Shown here: positions 8,776 to 16,982 of the stretch, one piece after another | How the letters are laid out: the number at the start of each line of letters is the position of its first letter | Position numbering within the stretch: position 1 is the stretch's first letter | NCBI GenBank assembly: GCA_964344215.1 | Contig: CAYFMP010000050.1 | Coordinates: forward strand, 1-30,183 | Length of the DNA: 30,183 nt | Direction: 5' to 3' | Source: CAYFMP01 sp964344215 | GTDB lineage: Bacteria > Pseudomonadota > Alphaproteobacteria > Rhodospirillales > Casp-alpha2 | Notes under the pieces: model-generated | What the model was told of the DNA's origin: nothing | The model's input: only the letters and a program-made list of their open reading frames with translations | Databases searched by the model: none | Made by a program: the position numbers and the translations under genes

Positions 8776-9741
8776 ATGGTCGAAAACGCCACGCAATGCC
8801 TGATGAAGTTGTCCGAGAAGGAATACACGCTCGACGACTACAGGAGCGCCGTTCCGCGGTGGTGTGTCGGGTGCGGCGACAACAGCGTCCTGGCTTCCGT
8901 CCAGCGGCTGTGCCGCGACGAGCAACTGCCCCCCGAGAAGACCGTGTTCGTATCCGGGATCGGCTGTTCGAGCCGTTTTCCGCACTACATGAACACCTAC
9001 GGCTTCCATGGCCTGCATGGCCGCGCCCTGCCGGTCGCCGAAGGCATCAAGCTGCGCCGCCCCGACCTCCACGTCTTCGTCATCACCGGCGACGGCGATT
9101 GCTGCTCGATCGGCACCGCGCACTGGATTCACGCCATCCGCTACAACATGGACATGACCGTCCTGATGCTCGACAACGGCATCTACGGCCTGACCAAGAA
9201 CCAGGCCTCGCCGACCTCGCCGCAGGGCCTGATAAGCAACACAACGCCGAGGGGCGCGCACCTGGAGCCGATCAACCCGGTCAGCGTCACGCTCGGCATC
9301 CGCAACGTTTCCTTCGTCGCCCAGGCGGTCGATTGGATTCCGGAACTGACCCACGACATCGTCGAACAGGCGTTCCATCACAAGGGTTTCTCGTTCGTCC
9401 GCGTGCTGCAGAGGTGCCCCGAATACCTGCCCGATCGCTTCGACGCCTGGGTCCACGACCCGGAGCGGATGCTGCTGCTGGCCCATCAGGACGGGCTCGA
9501 GATCAGCCCCGAGCTGTCGCGGGTCTACCACCGCCAGGAGCAGCACGACCCGTCCGATCGCAACCGGGCCCGGGAGATCGCCTCGACCGGTGATCCGATT
9601 CCCGTCGGCATCCTCTATCGAAACCCGGACATGCCCTGTTACGAGGACCTGCGCGGTCCGGACCGGCTGTATACGCCGGACGTACTCAAAGACGTCATGG
9701 AGAAGGAATTCGACAAGTTCACGATCCACCCGGCCGCATAG
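8776..9741 (+). CDS. korB: 2-oxoglutarate:ferredoxin oxidoreductase, beta subunit
   Basis: The 321-residue thiamine-diphosphate and [4Fe-4S] subunit partnering KorA. Likely cluster ligands are Cys30 and Cys33 in WCVGCGD, Cys64 in GIGCSSRFP and Cys214 in LQRCPEY, the four-Cys arrangement of KorB proteins. The thiamine/Mg motif GDGDCCSIG starts at 105 and runs to Asn134 in LDNGIYGLT. The TKNQASPTSPQG segment is usual for the family. The last 70 or so residues extend past the minimal beta subunit, as in other alpha- and betaproteobacterial KorB. The frame opens at 8734, but ATG 8776 follows GGATGAGG and begins 4 nt after the korA stop. Confidence 0.94.
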   Translation: MVENATQCLMKLSEKEYTLDDYRSAVPRWCVGCGDNSVLASVQRLCRDEQLPPEKTVFVSGIGCSSRFPHYMNTYGFHGLHGRALPVAEGIKLRRPDLHVFVITGDGDCCSIGTAHWIHAIRYNMDMTVLMLDNGIYGLTKNQASPTSPQGLISNTTPRGAHLEPINPVSVTLGIRNVSFVAQAVDWIPELTHDIVEQAFHHKGFSFVRVLQRCPEYLPDRFDAWVHDPERMLLLAHQDGLEISPELSRVYHRQEQHDPSDRNRAREIASTGDPIPVGILYRNPDMPCYEDLRGPDRLYTPDVLKDVMEKEFDKFTIHPAA

Positions 9742-9788
9742 GCGGCAATCCCCGGCCGGTGGCCGCGATCCGCAATCGAGACCAGCTC

Positions 9789-12056
9789 ATGAACAAAGCC
9801 CTTCTGCCCTTGAACGCCTTTTTTCTGACCGGACAACGTTCGGACGGCGATTTCGACGATGTCCGGCGGATGGGTTTTCGCCCCGCCCTGTTCGGCGCTT
9901 ATCGGGACCTTTCGAAATTGCGTCACGATTATCCCCTGGTGCTCATCGACGGTCCCACCGGCGGTGATTTCGTTCGCTCGCTCTCGGACGTCATCGATGC
10001 GTTGATGGTCGAGAAGGCGCCGTCCGGCATTGACGGCGAACGCTGTCGAAAGAACCTGTTGCGCCTTGAGACGGAGATCAGATCGCTATCGGCGAGCGGT
10101 GCCGAGGGAACGCTGCTGCAGACTTGGGAGCGGGCCAGGAGCCGTCTGGTTTCCGGCCTCGAGGACGCCGAGCGTGAGGCCTCGACCGCCAACCTCGATG
10201 GCGCCTTGCGGGCGCTTCCGCTCGACGGCGAAATGGTCGATTGCGACGCCCGCTTGCCCCGCAAGGTGTTGGTCCACGCATGGCAGGCCGTACACGAGGA
10301 CAGGAGCCGGCAAACCGGCGAAGAAATCAGCGACCTCGTCGTCAAACTGACGAATATTCTGAAAACCGGCGACCTCGGGTCGGGCGCGGCGCATCGGCCC
10401 GAACGGCTACGCCGCTCGATCGGCGCCGCATTCGAGCAGTCGTTCGACTTCGACGCCCTGTCCGGTCTGTTGTCCGAGCAGCCCGCTCACGATCCGCTGC
10501 CCGAAACCCGGCGCCGCCGGATCGGTTCCGTTGTGGAGACGCTCGGCGCCCAGCGGTTCTTCATACCGGCCGGTGCCGAAACGACAAAACGGCGGCGCCA
10601 ACTGCATCCGTTCGTGTTCGACGGCTGCGGGCGTGCCTTGAAGGCGTTCCGGGAACGCCTTCCGGAAATGGCCGAACTCATCAAGGCCATGGCCATCGCC
10701 CGGCTCGAGATCGACAACCGCTACCACGAACCGACCCACGACCCGTTCTTCGAGAACTTCGACGAACAATCGCTGAGCGTCGGCGACCTTGCCCTGTTCC
10801 CGCCCTGTCTCGCAATCCTCGAGAGCGACGCCGGATCGTCGGAACGGGCGAAGCTTCTCGAAATCATCACTTCGGGACTGCCGATAAAAACCCTCGTCAA
10901 CATCGGCGATCTGCTGGAAGATCTGCCGATCGAGGCCGGCCGCCTGGCTTTCGGGGCGAAGGGCCAGGAACTGGCCGGCATGGCGCTCGGCCTCGACGAC
11001 GTCTACGTCCTGCAATCGAGCAGCGCCTATCTCTACCGGATGCGGGACGCCGTCGTCAGTGGGTTGAGCTACAAGGGGCCGGCCCTGTTCAGCGTCTTCA
11101 CCGGCGTGTCCGGTCAGGCCGAGCAGGCCGAAACCGATCCGTCCGCCGGCGCGCCTTACCTGCGGACGGCGGCGGCGGTCGAATCCCGGGCCTTCCCCGT
11201 CTTCGTCCGCGACCCGGCGGCGGGCGCCGACTGGTCGAGCCGGTTCTCGTTGCACGACAATCCGAAGGCCGCCGCCGACTGGCCGGTTCACGGGCTCGAC
11301 TACGAAGACCCGGAGTTGCAGCGCCGCTCCGTCGGCGTCGCCTTCACCTTCGCCGACTTCGTCGCCGGCGACGGACGCTTTGCCGATATGTTGGCCGGCC
11401 TGCCGGACGGCGACGAGCCCGAGGGCATGGTACCGCTCGGCGACTTTCTCGACCTCGCCGCCGAGGACACGGAAGACAAGGTGCCCTACGTCCTGATGGT
11501 CGACGGCGACGACGTGCTGCATCGGGCCGTCGTCGAGGACTGGCTGGTCGAGGCGGCGCGCCGTTGCCGCGAGCACTGGCACAGCCTGCAGGAGTTGGGC
11601 GGGATCAACAACTCCCACGCCTTGAAGCTGCTGGCCGAGGAGAAGGCGGCCTGGGAGCGCGAGCGCGAGACGGCTCCGGCCCCGGCTGCGGCTCCTGAGA
11701 CCCCGGCGGCCGCGGTCGAAACGGCCGCGGCGGAAGCCGCCTTGCCCGAGACCGCGCCTCAACCCGAATCGCGACCGGAATCGGAGCCGGAACCCGAACC
11801 GGTCCCGTCTGGCGAGGCCTATATCGAGACCACGCGCTGTACGACCTGCAACGAGTGCACCGAGATCAACAACAAGATGTTCGTCTACAACGAAGACCAG
11901 CAGGCGGTGATTGCCGATCTCGACGCCGGCACCTACCGGCAGTTGGTCGAGGCCGCCGAAAGCTGCCAAGTGGCGATCATCCATCCCGGCAGCCCTAGAG
12001 ACCCGAACGAGCCCGGCCTGGATGAGTTGATCGCACGGGCGGCGCCGTTCCTTTAG
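9789..12056 (+). CDS. Large unknown protein: degenerate PFOR-like region with C-terminal [4Fe-4S] ferredoxin domain
   Basis: A 755-residue protein, not recognised as a named family. Residues about 676-755 form a single-cluster ferredoxin domain: Cys684, Cys687, Cys690 (CTTCNEC) and Cys726 in ESCQVAIIHPG. A Pro/Glu/Ala-rich linker (about 637-675) precedes it. Residues about 350-450 follow the order of the thiamine-binding domain of pyruvate:ferredoxin oxidoreductase: LLEIITSGLPIKTLVNIG, then VYVLQSSS and SYKGPALFSVFTG, like LDHVLASG...NVLVLDTE, VYVA and Y.GPSLIIAY. The thiamine GDGW-type motif and NTGGQ are missing, so it would be inactive. The remaining N-terminal part has no visible motif. 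It lies 47 nt after korB. ATG 9789 is chosen over GTG 9759 because the latter has no ribosome site. It may be the dedicated electron acceptor or docking subunit of KorAB; this is inference. Confidence 0.75.
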   Translation: MNKALLPLNAFFLTGQRSDGDFDDVRRMGFRPALFGAYRDLSKLRHDYPLVLIDGPTGGDFVRSLSDVIDALMVEKAPSGIDGERCRKNLLRLETEIRSLSASGAEGTLLQTWERARSRLVSGLEDAEREASTANLDGALRALPLDGEMVDCDARLPRKVLVHAWQAVHEDRSRQTGEEISDLVVKLTNILKTGDLGSGAAHRPERLRRSIGAAFEQSFDFDALSGLLSEQPAHDPLPETRRRRIGSVVETLGAQRFFIPAGAETTKRRRQLHPFVFDGCGRALKAFRERLPEMAELIKAMAIARLEIDNRYHEPTHDPFFENFDEQSLSVGDLALFPPCLAILESDAGSSERAKLLEIITSGLPIKTLVNIGDLLEDLPIEAGRLAFGAKGQELAGMALGLDDVYVLQSSSAYLYRMRDAVVSGLSYKGPALFSVFTGVSGQAEQAETDPSAGAPYLRTAAAVESRAFPVFVRDPAAGADWSSRFSLHDNPKAAADWPVHGLDYEDPELQRRSVGVAFTFADFVAGDGRFADMLAGLPDGDEPEGMVPLGDFLDLAAEDTEDKVPYVLMVDGDDVLHRAVVEDWLVEAARRCREHWHSLQELGGINNSHALKLLAEEKAAWERERETAPAPAAAPETPAAAVETAAAEAALPETAPQPESRPESEPEPEPVPSGEAYIETTRCTTCNECTEINNKMFVYNEDQQAVIADLDAGTYRQLVEAAESCQVAIIHPGSPRDPNEPGLDELIARAAPFL

Positions 12057-12124
12057 GCCGGCGAAGGCGAGAAACGCTTCGATCCGTGGTACAATGAGCT
12101 CGTTCGGGAAAGGGAGACGTGTCG

Positions 12125-12367
12125 ATGACGGCCCAATTGACGATGCCGTATCCGTTGCAGCAGATGCTTGGACATCTCGATCTCGATGTCGACCGCTGCT
12201 TCAGGGCGATGCCGCAAGACATGGAGGACGCCATGCAGAAGTGTTATATGTGCCCGTACTTCCGCATCTGCGACTACGATTCCGAGAGTCGGTACTTCCT
12301 GTGTCCGAACCGCGATCTGTTGGATTGCCTCGAGGACGCGTTCGGCAAGGAAACGAGGCCCGTCTGA
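12125..12367 (+). CDS. Small Cys-rich protein, DUF6455-like
   Basis: An 80-residue protein with Cys40, Cys43, Cys49 and Cys60 arranged as C-x2-C-x5-C-x10-C (CYMCPYFRIC ... FLCPN), plus Cys25 and Cys68. The helical N-terminus followed by this Cys pattern and a CPN ending resembles the alphaproteobacterial DUF6455 family, of unknown function. A metal or cluster site is plausible. The start is ATG 12125, 8 nt after GGGAG; the in-frame GTG 12119 is too close to that site. It lies 68 nt after the ferredoxin-fusion gene. A -10-like TACAAT at 12090-12095 may give it extra transcription. Probable last gene of the nfn-kor operon. Confidence 0.75.
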   Translation: MTAQLTMPYPLQQMLGHLDLDVDRCFRAMPQDMEDAMQKCYMCPYFRICDYDSESRYFLCPNRDLLDCLEDAFGKETRPV

Positions 12368-12540
12368 GGCCGATTGATCGAACCGCGGGGCGTACCTGAT
12401 TCGACGGGACGGCACCGCCTCCGGCGCGCGAGTCGCCCGGCCCGTCGACCTTGACCACGTTGCTGCCCTTGCCGCCTGCCATGCCGACACTCTCGATGAT
12501 GCCGGCCCGCGCGCTCGGTCCCGATCGCCCACCGCTTCCT
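12368..12540. other. Intergenic gap between convergent genes, with a short echo of the BKACE 3' end
   Basis: No gene is supported. At about 12486-12512 the sequence resembles 12594-12620 inside the BKACE gene (CTCTCGATGATGCC shared). Read on the minus strand, both give AGIIES[VI]G. This may be the worn remnant of a second, related C-terminus. No clear terminator was seen for either neighbour. Confidence 0.3.
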
Positions 12541-13413
12541 TCAAAGCCCCAGAATACCCCTGGCCTCGTCGGGCGTGGCGACGGCCGAGCCGATGCTCTC
12601 GATGATGCCAGCCGCGCGCTCGACCAAGGCGGCGTTGGACGGCGCCAGCTGGCCGGGGCCGATGTAGATATTGTCCTCGAGACCGACGCGGACGTGGCCG
12701 CCCAGCAGCACGGCTTGCGCAACCATCGGGAATGCGTGCCGCGAAATGCCGAAGGCCGACCACAGGGCGCCTTCGGGCAGCCTATCGCGCATGTGCAACA
12801 TGGCTTCCGGCGAGGCGGTGGCGCCATACGAGATGCCGAGGCAGAGCTGGAAATAGGGCGGCTCGTCGATCAGCCCCTCGGCCATCAGTTGCTTGGCGAA
12901 CTCGATATGGCCGGTGTCGAACACTTCGAGCTCCGGCTTGGCGCCGGCAGCGCGCAGGCGCCCGGCCATTTCGCGCAAGTAATCGGGCGCATTGAGAAAG
13001 ACGGCGTCGCGGAAATTCATGGTGGCGACGTCGAGCGAGCAGATTTCCGGCTTCAGCTCCTCGATATGGCGGACCCGTTCAGCCGCCGTCATCAGCTGCG
13101 AGCCGGCGTCGGCGGCAAGCGGATCGTCGCGGCCGGGAACGAAACGGGCGCCGGGGCCGGTCGTCAGGTTGACGATCAGTTTCGAGCCGGCTTCCTCCAA
13201 GCGTTCGACGACTTCGCGGTAATGCGCCAGTTCGGTGCTGCGAAGCCCGGTCTCGGGGTCGCGGACGTGGACGTGGACGACCGCGGCGCCGGCCTGCTCG
13301 GCTTCGATGGCCGAGGCGGCGATAGCGGCCGGCGTTACCGGGACGGCCGGGTTCTTTTCGGGCGTCGGCGCCGAGCCGGTGACGGCGCAGGTGATGATCG
13401 TCTTATCGTTCAT
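12541..13413 (-). CDS. Beta-keto acid cleavage enzyme (BKACE, DUF849 family)
   Basis: A 290-residue TIM-barrel protein of the BKACE family, founded on 3-keto-5-aminohexanoate cleavage enzyme. Members condense a beta-keto acid with acetyl-CoA and cleave it to acetoacetate and a new CoA ester, using zinc. Visible marks are ITCAVTGS at the N-terminus, the zinc pair His47 and His49 in VVHVHVRD, and Glu246 in VGLEDNIY, which matches the family's second metal-site element. The substrate varies widely within the family and cannot be read here. ATG 13413 follows TGAGGGGG; that TGA is the stop of the upstream secreted-protein gene, so the two form a tight operon. Confidence 0.93.
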   Translation of the reverse strand: MNDKTIITCAVTGSAPTPEKNPAVPVTPAAIAASAIEAEQAGAAVVHVHVRDPETGLRSTELAHYREVVERLEEAGSKLIVNLTTGPGARFVPGRDDPLAADAGSQLMTAAERVRHIEELKPEICSLDVATMNFRDAVFLNAPDYLREMAGRLRAAGAKPELEVFDTGHIEFAKQLMAEGLIDEPPYFQLCLGISYGATASPEAMLHMRDRLPEGALWSAFGISRHAFPMVAQAVLLGGHVRVGLEDNIYIGPGQLAPSNAALVERAAGIIESIGSAVATPDEARGILGL

Positions 13414-13421
13414 GGTCCCCC

Positions 13422-13919
13422 TCAGTCGGACGTTACCGAAAAGCGGTAGCGCGCTTCGAGCCGCTTACCGGCGTCGTCGCGCGCCCAGTAGGTGGCCTCG
13501 ACCTCGAAGGTGCTGCCGGTCGGCCGCGCCCACACCCAGGCCGGCTTGAGAAGCGTCAGCGCACCTCCTGCCGGCACCCGGTTGGAGCCGAACAGGGCGT
13601 CGAAGTTGGCCCGCACCGGCTCGCAGCCCGTGTGATCCGGCGTCGTGTAACATTTGCGCCAGCCGGTCAGGGTCAGGCTGGAGCGTCCCGTCGTTTCGCG
13701 CAGCGTCACCCCGTAATACCACCAGTTGGCACCGACAGGCGCGTCCGCCGGCGGTACATGGGTGTTGCGGTGAAGCGGACCGGTCTCGATGACGAGGCGG
13801 GCGGCGGGTATTGCCGCCTGCTGGTCGGCCGCCGTGGCCGCCGCCGGTATCACCGGGATGCCGGTGAGCAGGGCGGCGGCGAGCCGGAGGACGGCGTTGC
13901 TGTAATCGAACCGGCGCAT
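13422..13919 (-). CDS. Secreted protein of unknown function
   Basis: A 165-residue protein, not recognised. Residues 8-31 (AVLRLAAALLTGIPVIPAAATAA is the hydrophobic run and small-residue end) form a signal peptide with likely cleavage near AAATAAD. The mature part is about 135 residues, rich in Trp and Tyr and predicted mostly beta. It has two Cys in WRKCYTTPDHTGCEP that could form a disulfide. ATG 13919 is chosen because it places the signal peptide at the N-terminus; the frame opens earlier at 13955 without a better ribosome site. It is transcribed just ahead of the BKACE gene. A periplasmic binding or stress role would be guesswork. Confidence 0.65.
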   Translation of the reverse strand: MRRFDYSNAVLRLAAALLTGIPVIPAAATAADQQAAIPAARLVIETGPLHRNTHVPPADAPVGANWWYYGVTLRETTGRSSLTLTGWRKCYTTPDHTGCEPVRANFDALFGSNRVPAGGALTLLKPAWVWARPTGSTFEVEATYWARDDAGKRLEARYRFSVTSD

Positions 13920-14090
13920 GGCCGACAATCTGGCGCAATCGGCGGCGCCTGCCAAGCTTGCCGCCGCCGTCGGAAACTTCCACTTCCCTCGTTGGACCGT
14001 TGCTGATTACCATTGCGACAACAAGAGGGAGCTCGAAGGAACCGGTTCCCTTGCAAGAGCAAATCACGATCCGGCAACAGGGAAGACACC

Positions 14091-14882
14091 ATGACGATAA
14101 TGATTGCACGCACGTTCGCCGCCGTCGTTCTGACGTTTGGGATATTAGCCGCCACCGCGGCCGGCGCCGAAATCAAGACGCGGCACATTACCTATACGCA
14201 CGAAGGGACGACCATGAAGGGTGTCCTGGCCTGGGACCCGGCCGCCACCGGCAAGCGTCCCGGCATCCTCGTCGTTCACGAGTGGTGGGGCTTGAACGAC
14301 TTCGCCATAAACCAGGCCACCCATCTGGCCGAACACGGCTACGTCGCCTTCGCCCTCGACATGTACGGCGACGACAAGGTGACCAAGCACGCCGACCAGG
14401 CCGGCGAGTGGATGAAACAGATCACCGGCAACATCGCCGATTGGCGCAGCCGCGCCGAGACCGGCCTCAAGGTCATGAAATCGCAGCCCGAAGTCGACGC
14501 CGCCAAGACCGCCGCCATCGGCTACTGTTTCGGCGGCGCCACCGTCATGCAGATGGCCTATGCCGGCTCCGACGTCAGGGCCGTCGTCAGCTTCCACGGC
14601 TCGTTGCCGCCGGCCGACGACAGCGTCACCTCGATCAAGCCCAGGGTGCTTGTGGCGCACGGCCGCGACGACAAGTTCATCCCGGCCGAACGCATCGTCG
14701 CCTTTCAGGCCGGCCTCGATCGCGCCAAGGCCGATTGGGAGATGACCATATATTCCGGCACCAAGCACGGCTTCACCAACCCGGGCGCCGGCCAATACGG
14801 CATCGACAACCTGGCCTACAACAAGACCGCCGACCGCCGTTCGTTTGCGGCCATGATGAAACTGTTCGACGAGGTCTTCTGA
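14091..14882 (+). CDS. Secreted dienelactone hydrolase family protein
   Basis: A 263-residue alpha/beta hydrolase of the dienelactone hydrolase family. A signal peptide covers residues 1-26 (IARTFAAVVLTFGILAATAAGA). The Cys-Asp-His triad is visible: Cys146 in GYCFGG, Asp193 or Asp194 in HGRDDKF and His226 in GTKHGFTN. The family's VVHEWWGL (61-68) carries the conserved Glu. Exported members of this family act on esters in the periplasm; the natural substrate is unknown. ATG 14091 is chosen because GGGAAG lies 5 nt upstream and it starts the signal peptide. It appears to be a single-gene unit. Confidence 0.9.
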   Translation: MTIMIARTFAAVVLTFGILAATAAGAEIKTRHITYTHEGTTMKGVLAWDPAATGKRPGILVVHEWWGLNDFAINQATHLAEHGYVAFALDMYGDDKVTKHADQAGEWMKQITGNIADWRSRAETGLKVMKSQPEVDAAKTAAIGYCFGGATVMQMAYAGSDVRAVVSFHGSLPPADDSVTSIKPRVLVAHGRDDKFIPAERIVAFQAGLDRAKADWEMTIYSGTKHGFTNPGAGQYGIDNLAYNKTADRRSFAAMMKLFDEVF

Positions 14883-15172
14883 CCGACCAGCGAGCGGCGC
14901 AGAAAATCCGGCGATCCGACGACATCGACCCCGCTGGCCGTGGCCGGCGGGGTTCGGCGATGGCGGATGTCGATCTGCGACTGACCGGGCGGGTCGATTC
15001 GCCGGTTTTCCGGGCCTGACGACGATTTCCCGTGTCGTTGCGGCCGGTCGAGGGAAGGCCGGCAGCCGCGGCTTTCAGCGCCATACCCGGCCTTCGTTCA
15101 AGATGTAGTGCCTGAGGACGATCTGGTGCCCTATAATTTGCGCGCAGTTCAACCGCCGCATGGAGGGCAAGC
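14883..15172. other. Intergenic region with a weak hairpin and the OMP -10 element
   Basis: A GC-rich imperfect hairpin at 14928-14953 (ACCCCGC/GCGGGGT ends) could end the hydrolase transcript but has no T-run. A perfect TATAAT at 15132-15137 lies 35 nt before the beta-barrel start codon and probably drives it. No matching -35 was found. No gene is supported here. Confidence 0.5.
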
Positions 15173-15829
15173 GTGCTTGGGAAGATCGTGCCGATCGGTT
15201 TGGCCACCGCCGTCTCGTTCACCGCGGCCGGTGCCCTCGCCGACAGCGGCTTCTACGGCTCGCTCGCTGTCGGCGGCAGCCTGCCGCACGATTCCAAGAA
15301 CGTCGGCAACACGCTGAACTTCAACACCGAGCTCGATCCCGGGTACGCGGCGTCGTTGGCGGTCGGCTACCGGTTCGGCGACGGCTGGCGGTTCGAGGCC
15401 GAAGCGACCCGCGCCCAGTCCGAAGTCTCCTCGATCAGGGTCAAGAACGCCGGCACCACCGGTGCCGCTCTCGGCACCAGCAGCGGCGACGGCACGGTCA
15501 GTTCGAACATGCTGATGGTCAACCTGATCATGGAGTTCAATACCCGCTCCAAATGGCATCCCTATTTGCTCGGCGGCATCGGCGCCGCCCACGTCGACAT
15601 GGCCGACATCAGCGTTGGCGGTGTGGCGCTGACCGACGACGAAACCACGGCGTTCGCCTTTCAGGCCGGGTTGGGGATCGACTACAGCTTGGATAGCGAT
15701 TGGCGGCTCGGCCTCGCCTATCGGTATTTCAGCACGTCCGATCTGAACTACAACGACGCCGCCAATGTGGCGTTCGAATCGGAGCTCGCCACCCACATCC
15801 TGAACGTCAGGGCGTTGCGCGATTTCTGA
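15173..15829 (+). CDS. Outer-membrane beta-barrel protein
   Basis: A 218-residue protein with a signal peptide (residues 1-23, GLATAVSFTAAGALA). The mature part is built of alternating amphipathic strands: FYGSLAVGGS, YAASLAVGYRFG, WRFEAEATRA, PYLLGGIGAAHV, AFAFQAGLGIDY and RLGLAYRYF. It ends in the terminal Phe (RDF) used for BamA recognition. This fits an 8-stranded OmpA/Omp25-like barrel. The start is GTG 15173, 5 nt after GGAGGG, with TATAAT at 15132-15137. The specific function is unknown. Confidence 0.85.
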   Translation: MLGKIVPIGLATAVSFTAAGALADSGFYGSLAVGGSLPHDSKNVGNTLNFNTELDPGYAASLAVGYRFGDGWRFEAEATRAQSEVSSIRVKNAGTTGAALGTSSGDGTVSSNMLMVNLIMEFNTRSKWHPYLLGGIGAAHVDMADISVGGVALTDDETTAFAFQAGLGIDYSLDSDWRLGLAYRYFSTSDLNYNDAANVAFESELATHILNVRALRDF

Positions 15830-15855
15830 TTGTCGGGGCGGGCTGCCCGGAACGG

Positions 15856-16548
15856 CTATTCCTTGCGAACGACCTTGCCGGACATGCGGAAGGTGCCGGC
15901 CTTGGACAGGCCGACAACGATGCAGCCGTCACCGACGTTAAACAACTGCCAGTGATTGAAAACCGTGGTCCGGCCCGGCTGGATGGGAATCAGCTGGTCC
16001 TTGTTGTTGGACAGGTTCTGAATGGCGCCGCGGCCCTGTGGATCGGACCGGATATAATAGTTCTTGCCGCCGGCGATCTCGAAAAACGACTTGCCGCACA
16101 CGAAAACGTGGCGCGAGTGGTGTGAAATCCGCTGCATGGCGGCGACAACCTTGGCGAAATAGACGCATCGTTCGTTCATCTGCGCCTTACTGGCGGTCGC
16201 CGGCAACCCGACCAGTTCGTTCAGGCGCGCATCGGTCATTACCCAGCCCTGTGGGGTCTCGTACTGCTTGACGACGTTGCGGCAGTTGTCGACTTCTTCG
16301 GTCTCGAAGCCTTCCTTGACGGCGCGTTTGGCGAGTTCGCTGGCGCCCTTGGCGATGGACTTGGCCTTCTTGGCCACCTTCCTTTCCATCTGGGTCATTT
16401 CTTCTTTTTGGAACTCGAAGGCGACGGTATAGAAATACCAACCGAGCAGCACCACGGCCGGCAGGCCGAAAAGGGTATACAGGATCTTCGCCGGTCTGGA
16501 TTTCCAAAGACTGTTAGGGCCGTCGCCGTTGGTTTGCTGGTCCACCAT
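15856..16548 (-). CDS. Single-pass membrane protein with coiled coil, unknown
   Basis: A 230-residue protein, not recognised. One membrane segment lies at about residues 22-44 (ILYTLFGLPAVVLLGWYFYT). A Lys/Glu/Ala-rich helix or coiled coil follows (about 46-85). The C-terminal domain of roughly 145 residues contains Cys89, Cys128 and two later Cys (FVCGKSF, GDGCIVVG). Its GRTTVFNHWQLFNVGDGCIVVG and FRMSGKVVRKE segments look beta-rich. The positively charged stretch after the helix leaves the topology uncertain. It converges with the beta-barrel gene, with only 26 nt between stops. No strong ribosome site precedes ATG 16548. Confidence 0.7.
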   Translation of the reverse strand: MVDQQTNGDGPNSLWKSRPAKILYTLFGLPAVVLLGWYFYTVAFEFQKEEMTQMERKVAKKAKSIAKGASELAKRAVKEGFETEEVDNCRNVVKQYETPQGWVMTDARLNELVGLPATASKAQMNERCVYFAKVVAAMQRISHHSRHVFVCGKSFFEIAGGKNYYIRSDPQGRGAIQNLSNNKDQLIPIQPGRTTVFNHWQLFNVGDGCIVVGLSKAGTFRMSGKVVRKE

Positions 16549-16982
16549 CGTATCGTTTCACCGCCAGGCTCGGTCGGTTCGGAGAATCCCCAATATCTTG
16601 CCGTATCAGGTACTAGAACTCAATAATGGTAAATAAAATCTAAATAAATCCAGTAATTTGCGGCGAATCGGTACAGAAGACCGTTTCATTCCTATTCGCT
16701 TTTCGGCGGTCCGCACCAAGCTCCTTCCGAGCGCCGGTCGTTGCCAAGTTCGCGGCGGCCGCCATAGGGAAGCAGGGTTGAGCGCTCGACACGCGCCTTG
16801 CGACTTGGCCCGGTGTTCAACGCGATCGAGGCGACCGAGGAAACGGGGATTCTCCGGGTAAGGGCGCTGGACGAAGAGGCGATCGACCCTTCAGAGTTTC
16901 CGGACAATGTCACCGTGCTCGGGATAGGCCACGACTTCACCCGGCAATTCACCCGGTTCGACCGGGAAAACGTCCATATTCA
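16549..16982. other. 434-nt gap with an AT-rich stretch and a doubtful frame
   Basis: Bases 16612-16665 are strikingly AT-rich against the GC-rich background and probably hold the promoter of the minus-strand membrane-protein gene; no confident hexamer pair was seen. From TTG 16798 a plus-strand frame with GC-rich third positions runs into the antisense of the LysR gene (to 17076). It has no ribosome site and no recognised domain. It could be a worn gene fragment. Confidence 0.35.

Noticed and set aside
10407..11984. 525-codon minus-strand frame opposite the ferredoxin-fusion gene
   Set aside because: Low-complexity Arg/Gly/Val translation with no ribosome site; the plus strand carries the ferredoxin Cys motif and good spacing in its operon.
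12388..12415. tmRNA-like opening (CTGATTCGACGGGA)
   Set aside because: The match to the tmRNA 5' signature is short. No tag reading frame, no T-arm and no CCA end could be found nearby on either strand.
16692..16952. 86-codon minus-strand frame before the membrane-protein gene
   Set aside because: Ser-rich low-complexity product, no ribosome site and no domain; the codon pattern is better in the opposite frame.
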